This document shows, piece by piece, positions 1-11,862 of a stretch of DNA of 64,000 bases. Origin of the DNA: Anthonomus grandis grandis (lineage: Eukaryota; Arthropoda; Insecta; Coleoptera; Curculionidae); assembly GCF_022605725.1 (NCBI RefSeq), contig NC_065567.1:39783127-39847126 (forward strand), given 5' to 3'. Position 1 is the first letter of the stretch. Every line of letters starts with the position of its first letter. The translations under genes were made by a program, and so were the position numbers. The notes beneath the pieces were generated by a model. That model saw only the letters and a list, made by a program, of their open reading frames with translations, was not told the origin of the DNA and ran no database searches.

Positions 1-460
1 TTGCTAAATTTTAATATTCCATTAGCGATAAAGCCACAGTTATTAAATTTTGTTCCCATAAAGTGCATTTTTTTAAGTCAGAGGTTGCGAGCACAATATA
101 CCTTGTCACTAACTAAATTTATAAAAATATATATAAATAGAGTTTAAGGAAATATAAGGCTGCATCATTTCAGAGGTCAAAATTATGTTAAATCAGATTA
201 GACCCTGTTTAGATTAGGTATATATTACAATACTAAGCTAATTAATAAAAATAATACAAATAAATATATAATGAATAATATATTACGAGAGGTTATTAAA
301 GATTTGGTAAATTAAAAAATATTGAAAAAGAAAATGAAGAAAGAGAAATAAAATATGAAAGTAACAGATTTAGAAAAATTAAACAACAAATTAAATATAT
401 TTAATTTGTAGGAACTAATTTAACAGCCATACTTTTCAGTTTCATGTTTGGAACTCAATA
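1..460. other. AT-rich DNA, nothing recognised
   Basis: No open frame of note, no transposon end and no structured repeat were seen. Confidence 0.5.
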
Positions 461-1000
461 TACAGGGTGTCCCGGTAAATGTCGAAAGGCTCTCGGATGC
501 AGGTAAAAAATAAAAAGTAGCCAAGTAGTTTAGTATCAGATCTGTCTAAGCAACGGTGGTACAAAAAATTTTAATTCTGATAAGACAAGCGAGTCGCAGG
601 GTTCTTAATTCTAATGTTGCTGCCACATTTTTATCTAAACGTCTTTTTTAAATATTGCTATTAAGAACATCGAAATATTATTTGCTTTTTTTGTTTTAAT
701 GTTACCTTTAATCTCAATTTGGTAGCAGAAGGTTGATTTTTGTGCTAGCTTTAGATTATTCGCATGCAACCGAGAATTTCATTGAAAACGGGATCGCTAG
801 GTTGTTCAACGACCCAGCAAGTTACTTTAAGTTATATCTCGAATTCGGACCTACCAGTCATATATCGGTAGCGTACTTGTAAGTAATAAGTTGACAAGAG
901 ACTGACAGTGCCTTGTTACAGTCGCTGACTTATCTTTTGTATCGGTTTCTGTCGATTTTTAGTAGGTTTGTTGCATATATTAAATAAACTACAATAAAAA
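461..1000 (+). mobile_element. Tc1/mariner-type terminus, partial
   Basis: A TA dinucleotide at 461-462 is followed by CAGGGTGTCCCGG. The same kind of end bounds the complete transposon at 42250. The following 500 bases are richer in G+C than the surroundings and look like non-coding internal DNA of such an element. No matching opposite end could be paired with confidence, so the right limit is arbitrary. No transposase was found. Confidence 0.35.
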
Positions 1001-2229
1001 TGTTTATTATCAGTTTGATATTTGAAGACGCATTGTTTTTTCAGAGAATCTGTATTTTTAATGGCATTTCCCTCTTATTCAAATAGTACTCAGTTACCTA
1101 AATCTATATCTACAATTGTAAGAATACAAAATCGCCGTTAAATCTAAATTATCCATAATTTGTTAAAATGCAATTGGGTAGAGTTAAAAAGTAAACAGAA
1201 CTATTGTTGTAATAAACTATCGGTTATTATAATAATATTTTTTATTATTACATAACTTTCATGTTGATGTGTACGAAAACTAAGTATCCCACTGCTTACT
1301 GATTACAGTATTTCAGTATTACAGTTTCCTCGGAAACTAGGTACTTCGTAGATGAAGCATTAGTAATTTGAAAATTTTAAAGAAGATGTAGGAAGTAAAA
1401 TTAGTGTTTCCCCTTTAATTTTTAATATTTTTTTCTTGCAATCTGAAATTGTATGACCTTCAACACCATTTTTTAGTTTGTGTCTGAAGTAAGGAGATGT
1501 GTGATCTACCCCAAGTTGTAGTAGCGTCTTAATCATAAATCGGTTTTATTCAAAAACTCAGATTCAGATACAGCAGCCGGAGTTGATGAATAATCCCGAA
1601 ATACCAAAAACTTCTGCTTCTACTACTTTTCCCTTAACTAACTATATAATATCAACCAAAAAGATTATATGGATAAGAGACCGAAAAAACTATAAGTAGC
1701 TTTTCTGGTTATTAAATAATTATTACTATGTAATTCATATTTTCTAAGAATTGGCATATAACGAAGTCTCTTACGAAGCCGTTTATGAAGAATTATGCAA
1801 GAAACTAAGGAACCCATTTCCTCCAGCGTGGCTAACCGAAACAACAAGCTCGCATCACGACCGTCCTGCTACCTTTAATCCAGTAGACCAAGATCAACTG
1901 TTTTTTGGTTACTGGTTAATTTTTTAAAATTACATCGATAAATTACCTATTTTCTACCGCGCGTATAGTGCTTTTGTTTATTACATGCTAGCTACTGCTA
2001 ATGCGTTTTTCCACCAATTATAAGACATTCATTAAAAATATGTTTCATTTACATGTGTATAAGATTTAATGCAAATAACATTCATTATTTGTATGTTAAT
2101 AAATATAGTTTGTGTACATTTTATTTAAATGGCTCTTTGATAATTTTTATTTATTTTATGATGTTTTGTCGATTCAACAAACTTTATTTATTTATATTAA
2201 GACATAAATTTAAAATAAATTATAGTTAC
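1001..2229. other. AT-rich DNA, possible intron of the gene at 2230-2337
   Basis: If the exon at 2230-2337 is real, this stretch lies downstream of its splice donor on the minus strand and would be intron. I looked for a second exon with a suitable acceptor and found none I could defend. A 60-codon minus-strand frame at 1665-1847 has no recognisable similarity. Confidence 0.3.
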
Positions 2230-2337
2230 CTGAAAGATCAACTGCCTTTATGTCAATAGTGTAAAAGACTATTCCCAAAATTCCCAATAAGAGGAACTTC
2301 ATGTTAACACTCCTTTATAGTTATGTCGTGGTAAAAT
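2230..2337 (-). CDS. Candidate host-gene exon encoding a signal peptide
   Basis: Read on the minus strand, a pyrimidine-rich tract ending in TTTTCCAG (AG at 2339-2338) looks like a splice acceptor. After 35 bases of leader an ATG lies at 2302-2300. It opens 24 codons: a Met-Lys start, a hydrophobic run (FLLLGILGIVFYTI) and a polar region ending IKA, a typical signal-peptide layout with cleavage likely after Ala-20. The frame runs into CTTTCAG followed by GTAACT, a good donor, leaving a phase-1 intron. The family cannot be told, because only VDLS of the mature protein is present. The rest of the gene would lie at lower coordinates or outside the window. A chance arrangement is possible, but acceptor, ATG, signal peptide and donor in the right order are hard to get by accident. 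Confidence 0.5.
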
Positions 2338-3842
2338 CTGGAAAAGAGAATAGATCAGTAGACTATAATATAAGAAAACATGTATTTACAATAAAAGATA
2401 TATTGTTATTTTCGCGTTTGTAAAAGTTAATGTGATAGAAATAATGAAAAAAATAGAAGAAGTAAAAAAAAATATGATATCGAGAACAGCGAGTTTCGTA
2501 TATTAAACTAAAAATTATTTTTAATATTTTCATTATTTTTCAATAAATGATATCTGTTGTAAAAAGTATAATAAGCGTATGCAAAATTTGAGTTTCTATA
2601 TTGTTAATGTTTGTGGTTAATTTAGCGCAGGTCAAAGACATGTAAAAGACTGAACAGCCACATATTTATTTAACATTATGCGACAAAAGGAATGAGTACT
2701 TAAAAGGAATGAGTTGTTATATTAAAAATTAAAAATGTTTATGGGATAGTCAAGTGACAAACTCAAAGGCTTCAAAATATTGCGAAATGTATTTGCGAAA
2801 AATATTGCAACATCTTTACGTATTTATTTACAATTATCTCGCGCCAATACTTCGAACTTTACTTCACTGAACTGACAACTGAGTACTATCGGCGATGTGG
2901 CTCCTTATATACTCGGCAAAACGCTGTTCTGGAACATTTCCGTTAACCTTCGAGCTTTCTTGCAGTATACCTCTTGTGTTATCCCGGAATGACGGAGTAT
3001 TAGCTGGTTTCTTGGTATTTAAAATATCATTACAATATTGAAAACAGAAAAAAGTAATTCCTTACGTCGAAATATACAGTTTAGCGTAGACCAAAAAAAA
3101 AACGGAGATTAATATTATGTTGTTGGTTTCTTATTATTTAAAGTATCGTCAAATACCATAAACCCTTTTTTGCTTAAATACTACTGCTCTAATGAAATAT
3201 TTTTTATTTAATCTATTTCATCATTATTTTTGGACTATATCTTTAATTAATAATCGTCAGTTCTTAAATTGAAATTTATGTTTTAGACAGATAACACTGA
3301 CAGTTCTTTAATTGCAGAACCAAGAGTTAAAAATCCTGTAAAAATACAATCTGATATCACTTACATATTTGAATGGCAAATATATTTGGTCAGTGTTCCA
3401 TCAGATATTCTGTCCAAAGCTTAAAATGAGTTCAACACAGTTAATTAAGTTAAACTGTTTATTTAATTTTATTTCTACGTATGTATTTTTATGTATTATA
3501 TATTTTTCACATATTATGAAAACCTAAAAGTGCGATTATTTCGAAAATGGTTCCTCCTAGCGACTTTAATAAGTTATTCATTTTTTATGTAAAATTAAAA
3601 AAGGAATTTATTTTGATGCTTTTTAAACCGATATACGGGGCTGAAAAAAAGTTAGGGGTTCTAAAAAAGTAAAAACTAACGCAACGAGTGCCCTCTACCG
3701 AAAACACGAAGACTATACAAAATTTAATTTTTTCTTTTTAAGAGACTCGTATGTTTTAAATTTCATGTTTTCATTTCAGTATGTGAATTGGTTCAGGACT
3801 TTTGAATGAGAAAAAAACGATACATTAAATAAGACTTTGACA
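2338..3842. other. Intergenic or intronic DNA with a GC-richer block
   Basis: Mostly featureless. The block at about 2830-3015 is clearly richer in G+C than its surroundings and contains a TATATA string near 2910. It could be part of an LTR or a promoter. I recognise neither. Confidence 0.3.
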
Positions 3843-3865
3843 CCCTGTATATATATATATATATA

Positions 3866-4854
3866 CAGGGGCTTTGCTGGTATATGCGTACCCTTTTGAC
3901 GAAATTTTCAATAACGTTATTGTATACATGTGGTGATATTTTATTGATACAGCGTTTAATTTCGGTTTTCAATGCTTGGATGGTCGGCATAAACCTGTGA
4001 CTTCAAATAACCCCACAGCCAAAAGTGTTAAGGCGTTAAATGGCAAGAGCGTGGAGGCCAATTCAAGTCAGCAAATCGGGAAATAACACGACCAAGAGTA
4101 CCATTCTTGTGGTTTTACCACATGTCATCAATATCCAAGCTTTTAAATGAGGCACAAGAAATTGTGTTATCATAGCTCGATAACATTTGCCATTCACCAT
4201 CAAATTATTTTTCCAGACCATAATGCACACCATACAGTAACACATTGTGGATGCATTTCCTTCTGATGAATCATTAGTTGATTTTCTAGGACTCAAATGT
4301 GATAGTTTTAACTATTAACGAAACAATCGAGGTGAAAATGGGCCTCATCACTGAAAATTATTTTGTTGGCAAAATCAGCAGGTTGTTCAAGGATCCAATT
4401 GGTGAATTCTCTTCGCTTTAGTCTGTAGGCAGAAGTTGGTGAGTCAGTGTGATTTTGTAGACATACAGCTGTAAAAATTCGCTGTGCCTGATGACACTAT
4501 GACGTCCCTGTCATACTCTCGCGAACTGCCTTGATGTATTTTTCTGAATGGTCTCTACAAGCTTGTATCGTGTGTTTGAGATCACTCACTGAACCAGTAC
4601 TTTTAATCTTTTGATTATTTTTTTCACAGTAGATGGGCCATCATTTCATCATTCAATTAAGCTTTCACCATTTTGATGATAATTTTTGATAATCAGATTT
4701 TAATAATGCGTTGTTCTACCGTGTAATGCTCCATGTTTACTCCGTTTTTCAACCTAATCTGTAACGTCATATTTATATGACATTATTACAACAGTACAAG
4801 AGTCAAAAAAATGGCGCGCAAATCAAATTTTTAATCGTTTTATTGAAACACCCG
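3866..4854 (-). pseudogene. Mariner-superfamily transposase relic with both ends
   Basis: Minus-strand frames, interrupted by frameshifts, give in order RREFTNWILEQPADFANK, IIFSDEAHFHLD (first catalytic Asp region), MHPQCVTVWC, a damaged second-Asp region, WPPRS, LWGYLKSQVYA and ENFVKRV near the C-terminus. This is the order of a DDE/D transposase of the mariner type. The left end is TA followed by CAGGGGC at 3864 and the right end is GAAACACCCG ending at 4854, consistent with degenerate TIRs. The element is about 1 kb and dead. On its right it abuts an endonuclease frame of a non-LTR element. Confidence 0.75.
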
Positions 4855-6450
4855 TTATTATTTCTTTTGGTGACTTGAATGTTAACTATTTAAACATTAT
4901 TCATAGCTCAACAATCATCTTGAATTGCTGATGCAAACATTTGGATTAGCCTATAAGAATTACTCGCAATACACTTATTGATTTAATTCTTTTAAACATT
5001 GATAAAGAATTTGAAGCTGTTACATATATAGTTATCATATCATTTTCCTGTTTTCTTAAAATTAAAAGTACAATAAACACAACCAATACCTATAGAATTT
5101 TATTTCGCACACTTAATAATTTAGATGTTAAAGTTTTAGTCGAAATAGACTTGTGGAATTGGCATCATATTATTTGTGATATTCCTGGCATTGATCATAA
5201 GGTAGATTTTTTAAATTACAGTATGTCTTTAGTTGTTTTATGCACCTCTAAGCATATTCAAGTAAAAAAATATGAGGCTTTAAAAAATTGGAAAGTAGGC
5301 AAAATAAATAAATTAACGCACATTAGAGATATTATAAGTATCTAAGAAAGTATACAATTTTTGCAACATGTAGTAAAAAGAAAGCTTACTTAAATACTTA
5401 GTTTAAAAACTCAAGGATTAAGAAAACGGTCGAAATTAAGAAAACTTAATTTGAATATATATGGTTCATATAATATTTTTTATCTCAATTGCCAATAACT
5501 CTAAAACACCTAGTAAAAGCGTACAACATAAACACATTACAATACAAATCTTTCAAAAATGTTTCGCAAAAGTGTTCCTTTATAGAAGAAAAACGTACAA
5601 AAATATTTCAAATTATTAATAATATAAAAAGTTTTTCACGCATTTGGTTGGGATGAAATTAATATTGTAATTATTAGATTGTTTTATATTTTTATATTAC
5701 CATTTTTAACTCTTATAATAAACAAATGTTTAAGGCAGTCGTATTTTCCCTAAACTTGGAAACAAGCTAATGTGCAACCACTTTTAAAATTTTCCACTCC
5801 ATGTTACTGATAACATCTTCCGTGGCTGGGACGCATGTAAGCTAAGGATACTGATCTTACTAGATTTTACCAAGGCTTTTAACCTCATAAATTACAAAAT
5901 ACTTGTATATATTTTTACATTACATTAATTTGTCTAATTCTGCTATCTCTTCGTTTGATTTATTTTTAGGCGACCTTATGCAGAGGAATTTTTGGTGATA
6001 TCTGCTACAGTTTTGAGAAGTACGTTGCATAAACTTGTACCTCACAAAAATCGTCAAGCCGTAACGCTTGGACTTCCAAATTTACCCAAATCATTAGGCT
6101 TAATTGTTGACTCAGCTTCTTATTTGTAAGCATTTACTAGGTGGAAAAAAAAAGATGGTGCCCTAAAAAAGATTTATTTCCAAAAGCGCTATTTAAGAAA
6201 AGATATTAAAAAGGAATTACGTGATTCTTTCATCCTCTACTAGTCTAACCATAGTAATGCCGTTTACGGCCGATCTTGATCAAACTAAAGCAAAGAAAAA
6301 AGCAGTCAGAAAGTGCAAAATCTTGCTAAAGGCTTATTTTTGAATCCCGAAGAAAAATCAATAATTTCACGAAAATTAAAAACTCTAGGGTGGCTTAACA
6401 TGTTCAACAAAAGAAAATTAAATTTTATTTGTAAGTTATAAAATCACCAT
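4855..6450 (+). pseudogene. Decayed non-LTR retrotransposon (endonuclease and RT)
   Basis: Broken plus-strand frames read ISFGDLNVNYLN (the GDFN box of an AP endonuclease) near 4860 and RNTLIDLILLNIDKEF near 4965. A linker of 64 residues is open at 5151-5345. RT pieces follow: an 'RQSYFP..WKQANVQPL'-like stretch near 5735, LLDFTKAFNLINYKIL (RT box A) near 5850 and PKSLGLIVDSASYL near 6090. The order is correct for a jockey/CR1-type ORF2, with heavy decay. The catalytic YADD box was not found. The mariner relic on the left appears to have landed in, or replaced, the start of the endonuclease. Confidence 0.7.
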
Positions 6451-6920
6451 AATACTTACATTAGAAAATTAATTTTAGAGTAAACACACATGGCTGAAAT
6501 CTTTGGAAATATAATTCTTTACAGTACTTCATCATAGAAAAAGAACGCTCTAAAAGATCCTTTTCCCATAATGTTTCCTGTATTTTAACTAAACTGCGTA
6601 TAACTTCATATGAACTATCGTCTGCTGGATTTATGAACACAGTTATACATTCATTCTTTTCAAACCAATAAATTCTTAAACTCCTATACTTATGCATATT
6701 AAGTCATGATTTGTGTTAATATATTTTACCCTTTATTTACCTATATACGCTTCTGTTCTTGTAGCTTATTCTGATTATTTTCCATACGGTTTAGATTTGT
6801 AATCAAAATGAGCAAGTACATCAAAATTTAAAAAAAATATATACACGAATAATAAAACTCGCACTTATGACAGGAACCCACTTCTTTTTATGTACCGACA
6901 CTCGTCAAAAGGAAACACTT
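6451..6920. other. Unassigned DNA with one open frame
   Basis: A 78-codon minus-strand frame at 6461-6697 is open but resembles nothing I recognise. The rest is AT-rich and featureless. Confidence 0.35.
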
Positions 6921-7330
6921 CTTAATGTTCCGGAACTAGATCACAGAATATGTCGAAGCACTTGGAAAATTTTACTTTAGTTTCGCTAATGGGAACCAAT
7001 AAACTTAAGTAAATGTTGGCAGTCAAAGCAAGTAAATATACAAAATCCAGAATCTTTAAACTACTAGGAATTACACTAAAATAATTTAAGCTACGGCCTA
7101 AAATGGGCTGCACAAAAGAGAAGAGTACTAAAAGCTAGACACTATTAAGTTACACAAAGAGAATAGAAAGTTAAACTTAATTTATAGAATTTAGGTTGAA
7201 ATTGGCGTCTTGAAACTTAACAATACTTCTTGGATGTTCTTTAATAGTTTCCCAAATGTTTTCCTTAAAATATAATTTTATCCAAATAAACTAGGCAGGT
7301 TTCTTTCGTCTCTCATACACAAAGTACTGC
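6921..7330 (-). repeat. LTR-like repeat related to 15150-15420
   Basis: The minus-strand frame at 6922-7113 contains FVYLLALTANIYL. A similar frame at 15144-15368 contains FVYVLALTISILL in the same relative place. The nucleotides match too: a GTCAAAGCAAG motif, a tract like AAAATAA-TAAG and a CTAGA-ACTAT motif occur in the same order in both. The second copy borders a Ty3/gypsy pol relic on its 3' side, so I read both as LTR or subterminal sequence of that family. Ends are not defined. Confidence 0.45.
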
Positions 7331-7799
7331 TATTGGTTTTCTTAATGATTTGAAATTTTAAATAAAAAAAACGTACTAAAAAAGTGTTCGTGTAAACGTA
7401 CTAAAAACAGGATGCGTGTGACAATAAAACACCACTTTCAAAGCATGAATATTAATTTCTTTCGACAAGAATTTATTAAAAAGATATCGTCTCCTAAAAA
7501 GATATAATGTAGGTAATAATTAAAAAATATATTACTGTATATTGATAATAAATATATATATTTACCTAAATTTTATCAGTTATTTTATTATTCTACACAC
7601 ATAAAAATAGTTTAGGACAAAGGTATTATAAAACAATGAAATAAAAATTTAGAAATTTATATGGAAAATATTGAAATGAAACTCATCTGCATTCATTTTG
7701 GAAACACTGCCGATTAATAACGTGTGACAAATTAAAGAACTAAAATATCGAAAATCCGAAATAATAAAATGTAAAGAAAAGTTAATAAAAAAAGTCCTT
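7331..7799. other. AT-rich DNA, nothing recognised
   Basis: Simple TA-rich sequence without open frames or transposon ends. Confidence 0.5.
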
Positions 7800-8260
7800 T
7801 AATTAAATGATAGAATAATCAATTCAGCTGTTAATAACAGCTCGACAACTGTTTGGCATGTTCTTAATTAACTTGTTAAAGTCGTTTTCCCTTGCCTGGA
7901 ATACTATTTCTCTATTATATAGATAGATAGTACTAGATTAGTACAAGAATATAGGATAGCTCTAACGGGATGCCTAACGCAAAGACTATTTGCATGTTAC
8001 CAATTTGTTATTGTTTGAGCAGTGACACTAACTCCATAAACATTTTGAAGCTCATTTGGCTGATGAATCTGGTTTGCAGTAATATTGAGGTTTGGTAATG
8101 CGAACAAACTTGCCATGTATAAGCTCTATGGCTCTTGTTGGACCAGTACATCTTTATTTCACATCGCCAGTCTCTGCCATAACCATCCCGATAGTGCTCG
8201 TAGTAGAATTAACAGCTTCAGCGACGTCCCGGATATTCACTCTCTATCGCAAAAAGTAAA
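7800..8260 (-). pseudogene. Probable Tc1-like transposase fragment
   Basis: Translation of the minus strand near 7810-7880 gives NKLIKNMPNSCRAVINS, which resembles the C-terminal 'RLI.SMPRRC.AVI..RGG' end of Tc1-family transposases. The DNA to the right is richer in G+C and gives RVNIRDVAEAVNSTTSTIG, plausible for the N-terminal helix-turn-helix region. The central catalytic part is missing or unreadable. Confidence 0.4.
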
Positions 8261-8789
8261 AAATTGTACTGAATAAATTTTTAGTTTACGAAATACGCCT
8301 CCCAGAAGTTATAATAAACTATTTATTTAATATCAATAAATATAACTTAATATAATAAATGTGATAAGGTTTATTCAAAGGATGTCCAACAAATAATAAA
8401 CATAATTTATCTTGGAAATAATTTTTTTCCTCTAAAAATAAAACGGCTTTTTTATTGTCCCCAAGACCATTTTGATGCGCGTATTATATTGACAATGCCT
8501 GCATGACTTCCCCGTGACACTGGGTGTTTGTAAAAACTGTTAAATGGTCTGTAATAATTTCGTTGTTTTAATTTTGCCTATTATATACATAGATTCAATA
8601 GTTTTGCATGACCCTAAGTGTCCGAAAGATTTTTATTGGCAAAAATAGACTGGAAACTTATTAACTGATTAGTTTTAATTAAGAAAACAACTAAAATGCT
8701 GGTAAAAAAACTTTAATATTCTGCAGATTTTTTTTAATATAAGGTGTTTTTTTTTAATACAAATTAAAATAAACAATTTGATACTTTTT
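8261..8789. other. AT-rich DNA, nothing recognised
   Basis: No supported feature. Confidence 0.5.
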
Positions 8790-8944
8790 CTTAATAAACG
8801 TATTAAACAACTTTTTAATAATGTGTATTTCCAGCTCTAGCGTTTATGCAAGCTTGGAGACGCCTGGCCATACTGTCTATGAGATGGGAGATATGCTGTT
8901 GAGGAATATTGTGCCATTCTTCCCGACCGGCATGAACAAGCTCT

Positions 8945-8976
8945 CTAGGATTATACAAACTCTTGTATAATCCTAG
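8945..8976. repeat. Perfect 14-bp inverted repeat, 4-nt loop
   Basis: Arms at 8945-8958 and 8963-8976 are exact reverse complements around the loop ACTC. The second arm interrupts the Tc1-like transposase frame, which continues on the other side. Confidence 0.95.
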
Positions 8977-9126
8977 GTGGGTATCTGCATGCTTTCACTA
9001 TCCTGGAAAACATGTCATAAGCATGTTCTATGGGATTCACATTCTGGAAATGTGTGACCAGTGCAGACCAGTTCAAACGACTGATGCCTTCCGATTCCAG
9101 CGTTATGTACCACATAGCAGCGTTAC

Positions 9127-9162
9127 TAGACGACTAATGCAGTGCACTGCTTTAGTCGTCTA
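9127..9162. repeat. Near-perfect 36-bp palindrome
   Basis: Arms at 9127-9144 and 9145-9162 are reverse complements with one mismatch and no loop. It lies at the 5' edge of the surviving Tc1-like transposase frame. Confidence 0.9.
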
Positions 9163-9442
9163 TATCATATATCGTCTAATATCGTATAGGGAGTAACTAT
9201 AAACTTAAAATCTCATCGAGATCACAGGTAGTTTATATTTTGGGTTTATTTTCATCCACCTATAGATCCATTGTAGGCTTGACAGCATATCCATTGTGTC
9301 ATTAAATCGGAAAATCTCTTATAATATTAAAATCTTTTATCTTAAACCAAATATATCATATCATTTTGTTACAGCACATATTGAGATTTTAATAAAAAAA
9401 TGGTTCATCGATCTAGCTGAGACAACTTTTTCCAGTTAAAAA

Positions 9443-9707
9443 GAAGAAAGAAAGAAAGAAAATGTGCTATATTACGTAAGAATAATCTTGTGTACAAGCA
9501 TCCTACAAGCTAAAAAAACAAAACACAAATACAATTTCAAAAATTGACAAAACAATGAACAAAATTAAACACAAGAAGACAGCTTTTTGAACATACTTAA
9601 ATTAAAGATAACTAAATAAAACAATCAATTACTAAATAAAGGTAAACTTGTTGACAAAACTAGAGAAGAAAAAAGGAAAAAAAGAAAACTTTCCAACATG
9701 TCCAAGG
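9443..9707 (-). other. 3' untranslated region and (TTTC)n tail
   Basis: After the ORF2 stop at 9708 the minus strand is non-coding and AT-rich, and ends in about four TTTC units near 9446-9462. I take this as the element's 3' end. Confidence 0.55.
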
Positions 9708-10349
9708 TTAAAACCTATCATTAAAAAAGTCATCCAGGTTATAATATGCCTTAGCCAATAAAAGCGACTTTAATTCTCTTTTAAATTTCTTAACATCCGA
9801 TATATGTCTAACACACAGAGGAACATGATTGTAAATTTTTTTACTTATGTAAATTAATGAGTTTTTGGTAAGGGAAGACGTAGGAATAGGTAGGGGAACA
9901 TCATTTACACGACGAGTCAAATGGCCAGTGTCAGAGGGTAGTTTGGGAATTTTGTGAATAAGAGCAGCTGTTTCTAAGATAAAGAGTGAAAAAAGAGTTA
10001 GGATTTTTTCAGAAATGAAGAGGGGTTTGCAAGAATCTCTTAACTTAGCAGAACACAGGCATCTAACTGCTTTTTTTTGAATAACAAAGATAATGTTAAG
10101 TAGCCCCTTATTGGTTAAACCCCAAAAAGGCAAGCCATACCGAATATGAGATTCAATAAGTGAAAAGTACACTGAACGTGCAACCACCCCTCCCAGCTCT
10201 TGTTTTGCCATTCTTACTGCGAAACATCCAGAAGATAATTTCCCAGCTAAATGTAAAATATGATCTTCAAACCGAAGGCGACCATCAATGGTAACTCCTG
10301 GGAACTTGCAGCACTCTTTATTCTGCAAGAGGGAATTTTCGTCAAACAT
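9708..10349 (-). pseudogene. ORF2 C-terminal segment (after second frameshift)
   Basis: 213 codons. It begins in the RT thumb region (VTIDGRLRFEDHILHLAGKL, the 'LGV.ID..L.W..HI' motif) and continues through the conserved C-terminal region to a stop. The first residues overlap the RT frame by 8 bases. A single-base frameshift near 10345 would account for the split from the RT. A terminal NDIP/FKR-like motif common in this group appears as YISDVKKFKRELKSLLLAK-type sequence near the end. Confidence 0.8.
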
Positions 10350-11862
10350 CGCACTTAAACCCCATAATAGACGTTTTTCTTACATTAAACACGAGCCTGT
10401 TGGAAGCACACCACCCTGATAAAATCTGAAGGTCTTCAAGCATACAAGTCTTAATATAGTCAGAATTTTTATGGCTCCATAGTATGGTGGTATCATCAGC
10501 AAACTGAACCACCTTGCCCTGCAGTTTCAATGAACTCAAGTCATCCACATACAGTAAAAATAACAGTGGTCCCAACACTGAACCCTGGGGAACGCCGCAT
10601 TTTAGGGATCTAGAAGCAGACAAACGCCCAGACACTGAAACCTTCTGAGTACGATTTGATAGATAGGACTCAAGCCATCGCAACGCTACGCCTCTAAAAC
10701 CATATTTATCGAGCTTAGATAACAGTATTCCATGATCCACACAGTCAAATGCTTTGGATAGATCACAAAACACTGCCGCTGATGACTCTCCAGAATTCAA
10801 GGACACATAGACGCTCTCCAAAAAGCTAAAAACAGCATCATGAGTCCCTTTACCGGCTTGAAATCCAAACTGATTTGCAGACAAAATGCCATTATGATGT
10901 AAAAAGGACAAAATTCTGCTTTTTGCAAGTTTTTCAACTATCTTAGAGAGGGTAGACAAAATAGAAATGGGACGGAAATTACAAGGCTGATCCAAATCTC
11001 CACCCTTATGAAGAGGGATAACCACTGCCTCTTTTAAACATGAAGGAAAAATGCCATTATGTAAAGAATTGTTTATGGCAGAAACTAAAGCATTTAAGGC
11101 TGAATCAGGCAAAAAGAGTAACAACCTCGAAGATATCCCATCAGCTCCAGATGATTTATGGTTTTTTAGGCGTTTGATTTCATTTTTTACTTCGGTAAGT
11201 TCGACAGGATGAAAGAAAAATGAATGCTCAACCGACACTTGTTGAAGATAGTGTAAGGGATCAATGTTACTACGAATGCCCTTGAGCAAGATATTAGGTA
11301 TATCACAATAATAGTCGTTTAAAATGTCAGGTCTTAACTCCGGTTCCGATACTTTTCTATGGCAATGTCTAAAATCATTAATAATCGACCAACACTCTCT
11401 TTGCCTATTTGATGACATATTTAAGCGATCCCTATAATAATTAGATTTTGCTGCTTTAATTGTCTTTCTGTACAGACTACGGTATTTCTGATGATATACA
11501 AGGATATTTTCATTTGTGGTATATTTGCACAATTTAGTCAAAAAACGGAGGTTTTTAGCAGAAATTCTAAGGCCTCTTGTAACCCATGGTTTTCGTTTCT
11601 TAGTTTTAAGCCTCATTTTAGGAAAGCACTGATTGATCTTATCACACAGAACTTGAAAAAATAAAGTAAGTGGGCTAGAAGCCGTTTCAAGTGCATTCCA
11701 ATTTACCGAAGCTGTAGCAGCAGAAAAAGCATTGAAATTTCTCCTGCTGAAAATTCTTCCCATATAATGAGATGAAGATGATACAGTATTATATGTCATT
11801 TTAGCAAGAATAGCTTCATGGTCGGAAATACTAGTCATCAAAATTTGTACAGTAATAGTCAA
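10342..11862 (-). pseudogene. ORF2 reverse transcriptase segment
   Basis: The RT domain copies element RNA into DNA at the target site. Visible motifs in order: RRNFNAF linker, HKSSGADGIS (finger 'GPDGI' motif), VVIPLHKGGDLDQPCNFRPI, ANQFGFQAGKGTHDAV, FCDLSKAFDCVDHGILL (box A with catalytic Asp), GVPQGSVLGPLLFLLYVDDL, and VVQFADDTTILW (FADD in place of the commoner YADD, both Asp kept). All catalytic residues are present. The real N-terminus is fused out of frame to the endonuclease segment at about 11831-11862, so this piece has no start of its own. Apart from the two flanking frameshifts it looks intact. Confidence 0.9.

Larger units (their letters stand above)
8790..9180 (-). pseudogene. 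Tc1-like transposase C-terminal half, with two fold-backs
   Basis: On the minus strand the frame reads ESEGISRLNWSALVTHFQ, then NPIEHAYDMFSRIVKACR (the PIE box that supplies the third catalytic acid in Tc1 elements), PPRIIQE and, after an interruption, REEWHNIPQQHISHLIDSM and INARAGNTHY followed by a stop. This is the conserved last third of a Tc1 transposase. The frame is broken at 8959-8976 by an inverted copy of its own preceding 14 bases, and again at 9127-9162 by a near-perfect palindrome. The upstream catalytic domain is absent. Confidence 0.75.

Noticed and set aside
461..3847. Pairing the end at 463 with the end at 3847 as one 3.4-kb transposon
   Set aside because: Similarity stops after CAGGGTGTC, and no transposase was found between them apart from unrelated DNA.
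3843..3870. Palindrome CCCTG(TA)nCAGGG counted as a fold-back
   Set aside because: It is better explained by two mariner-type ends facing each other across a TA repeat.
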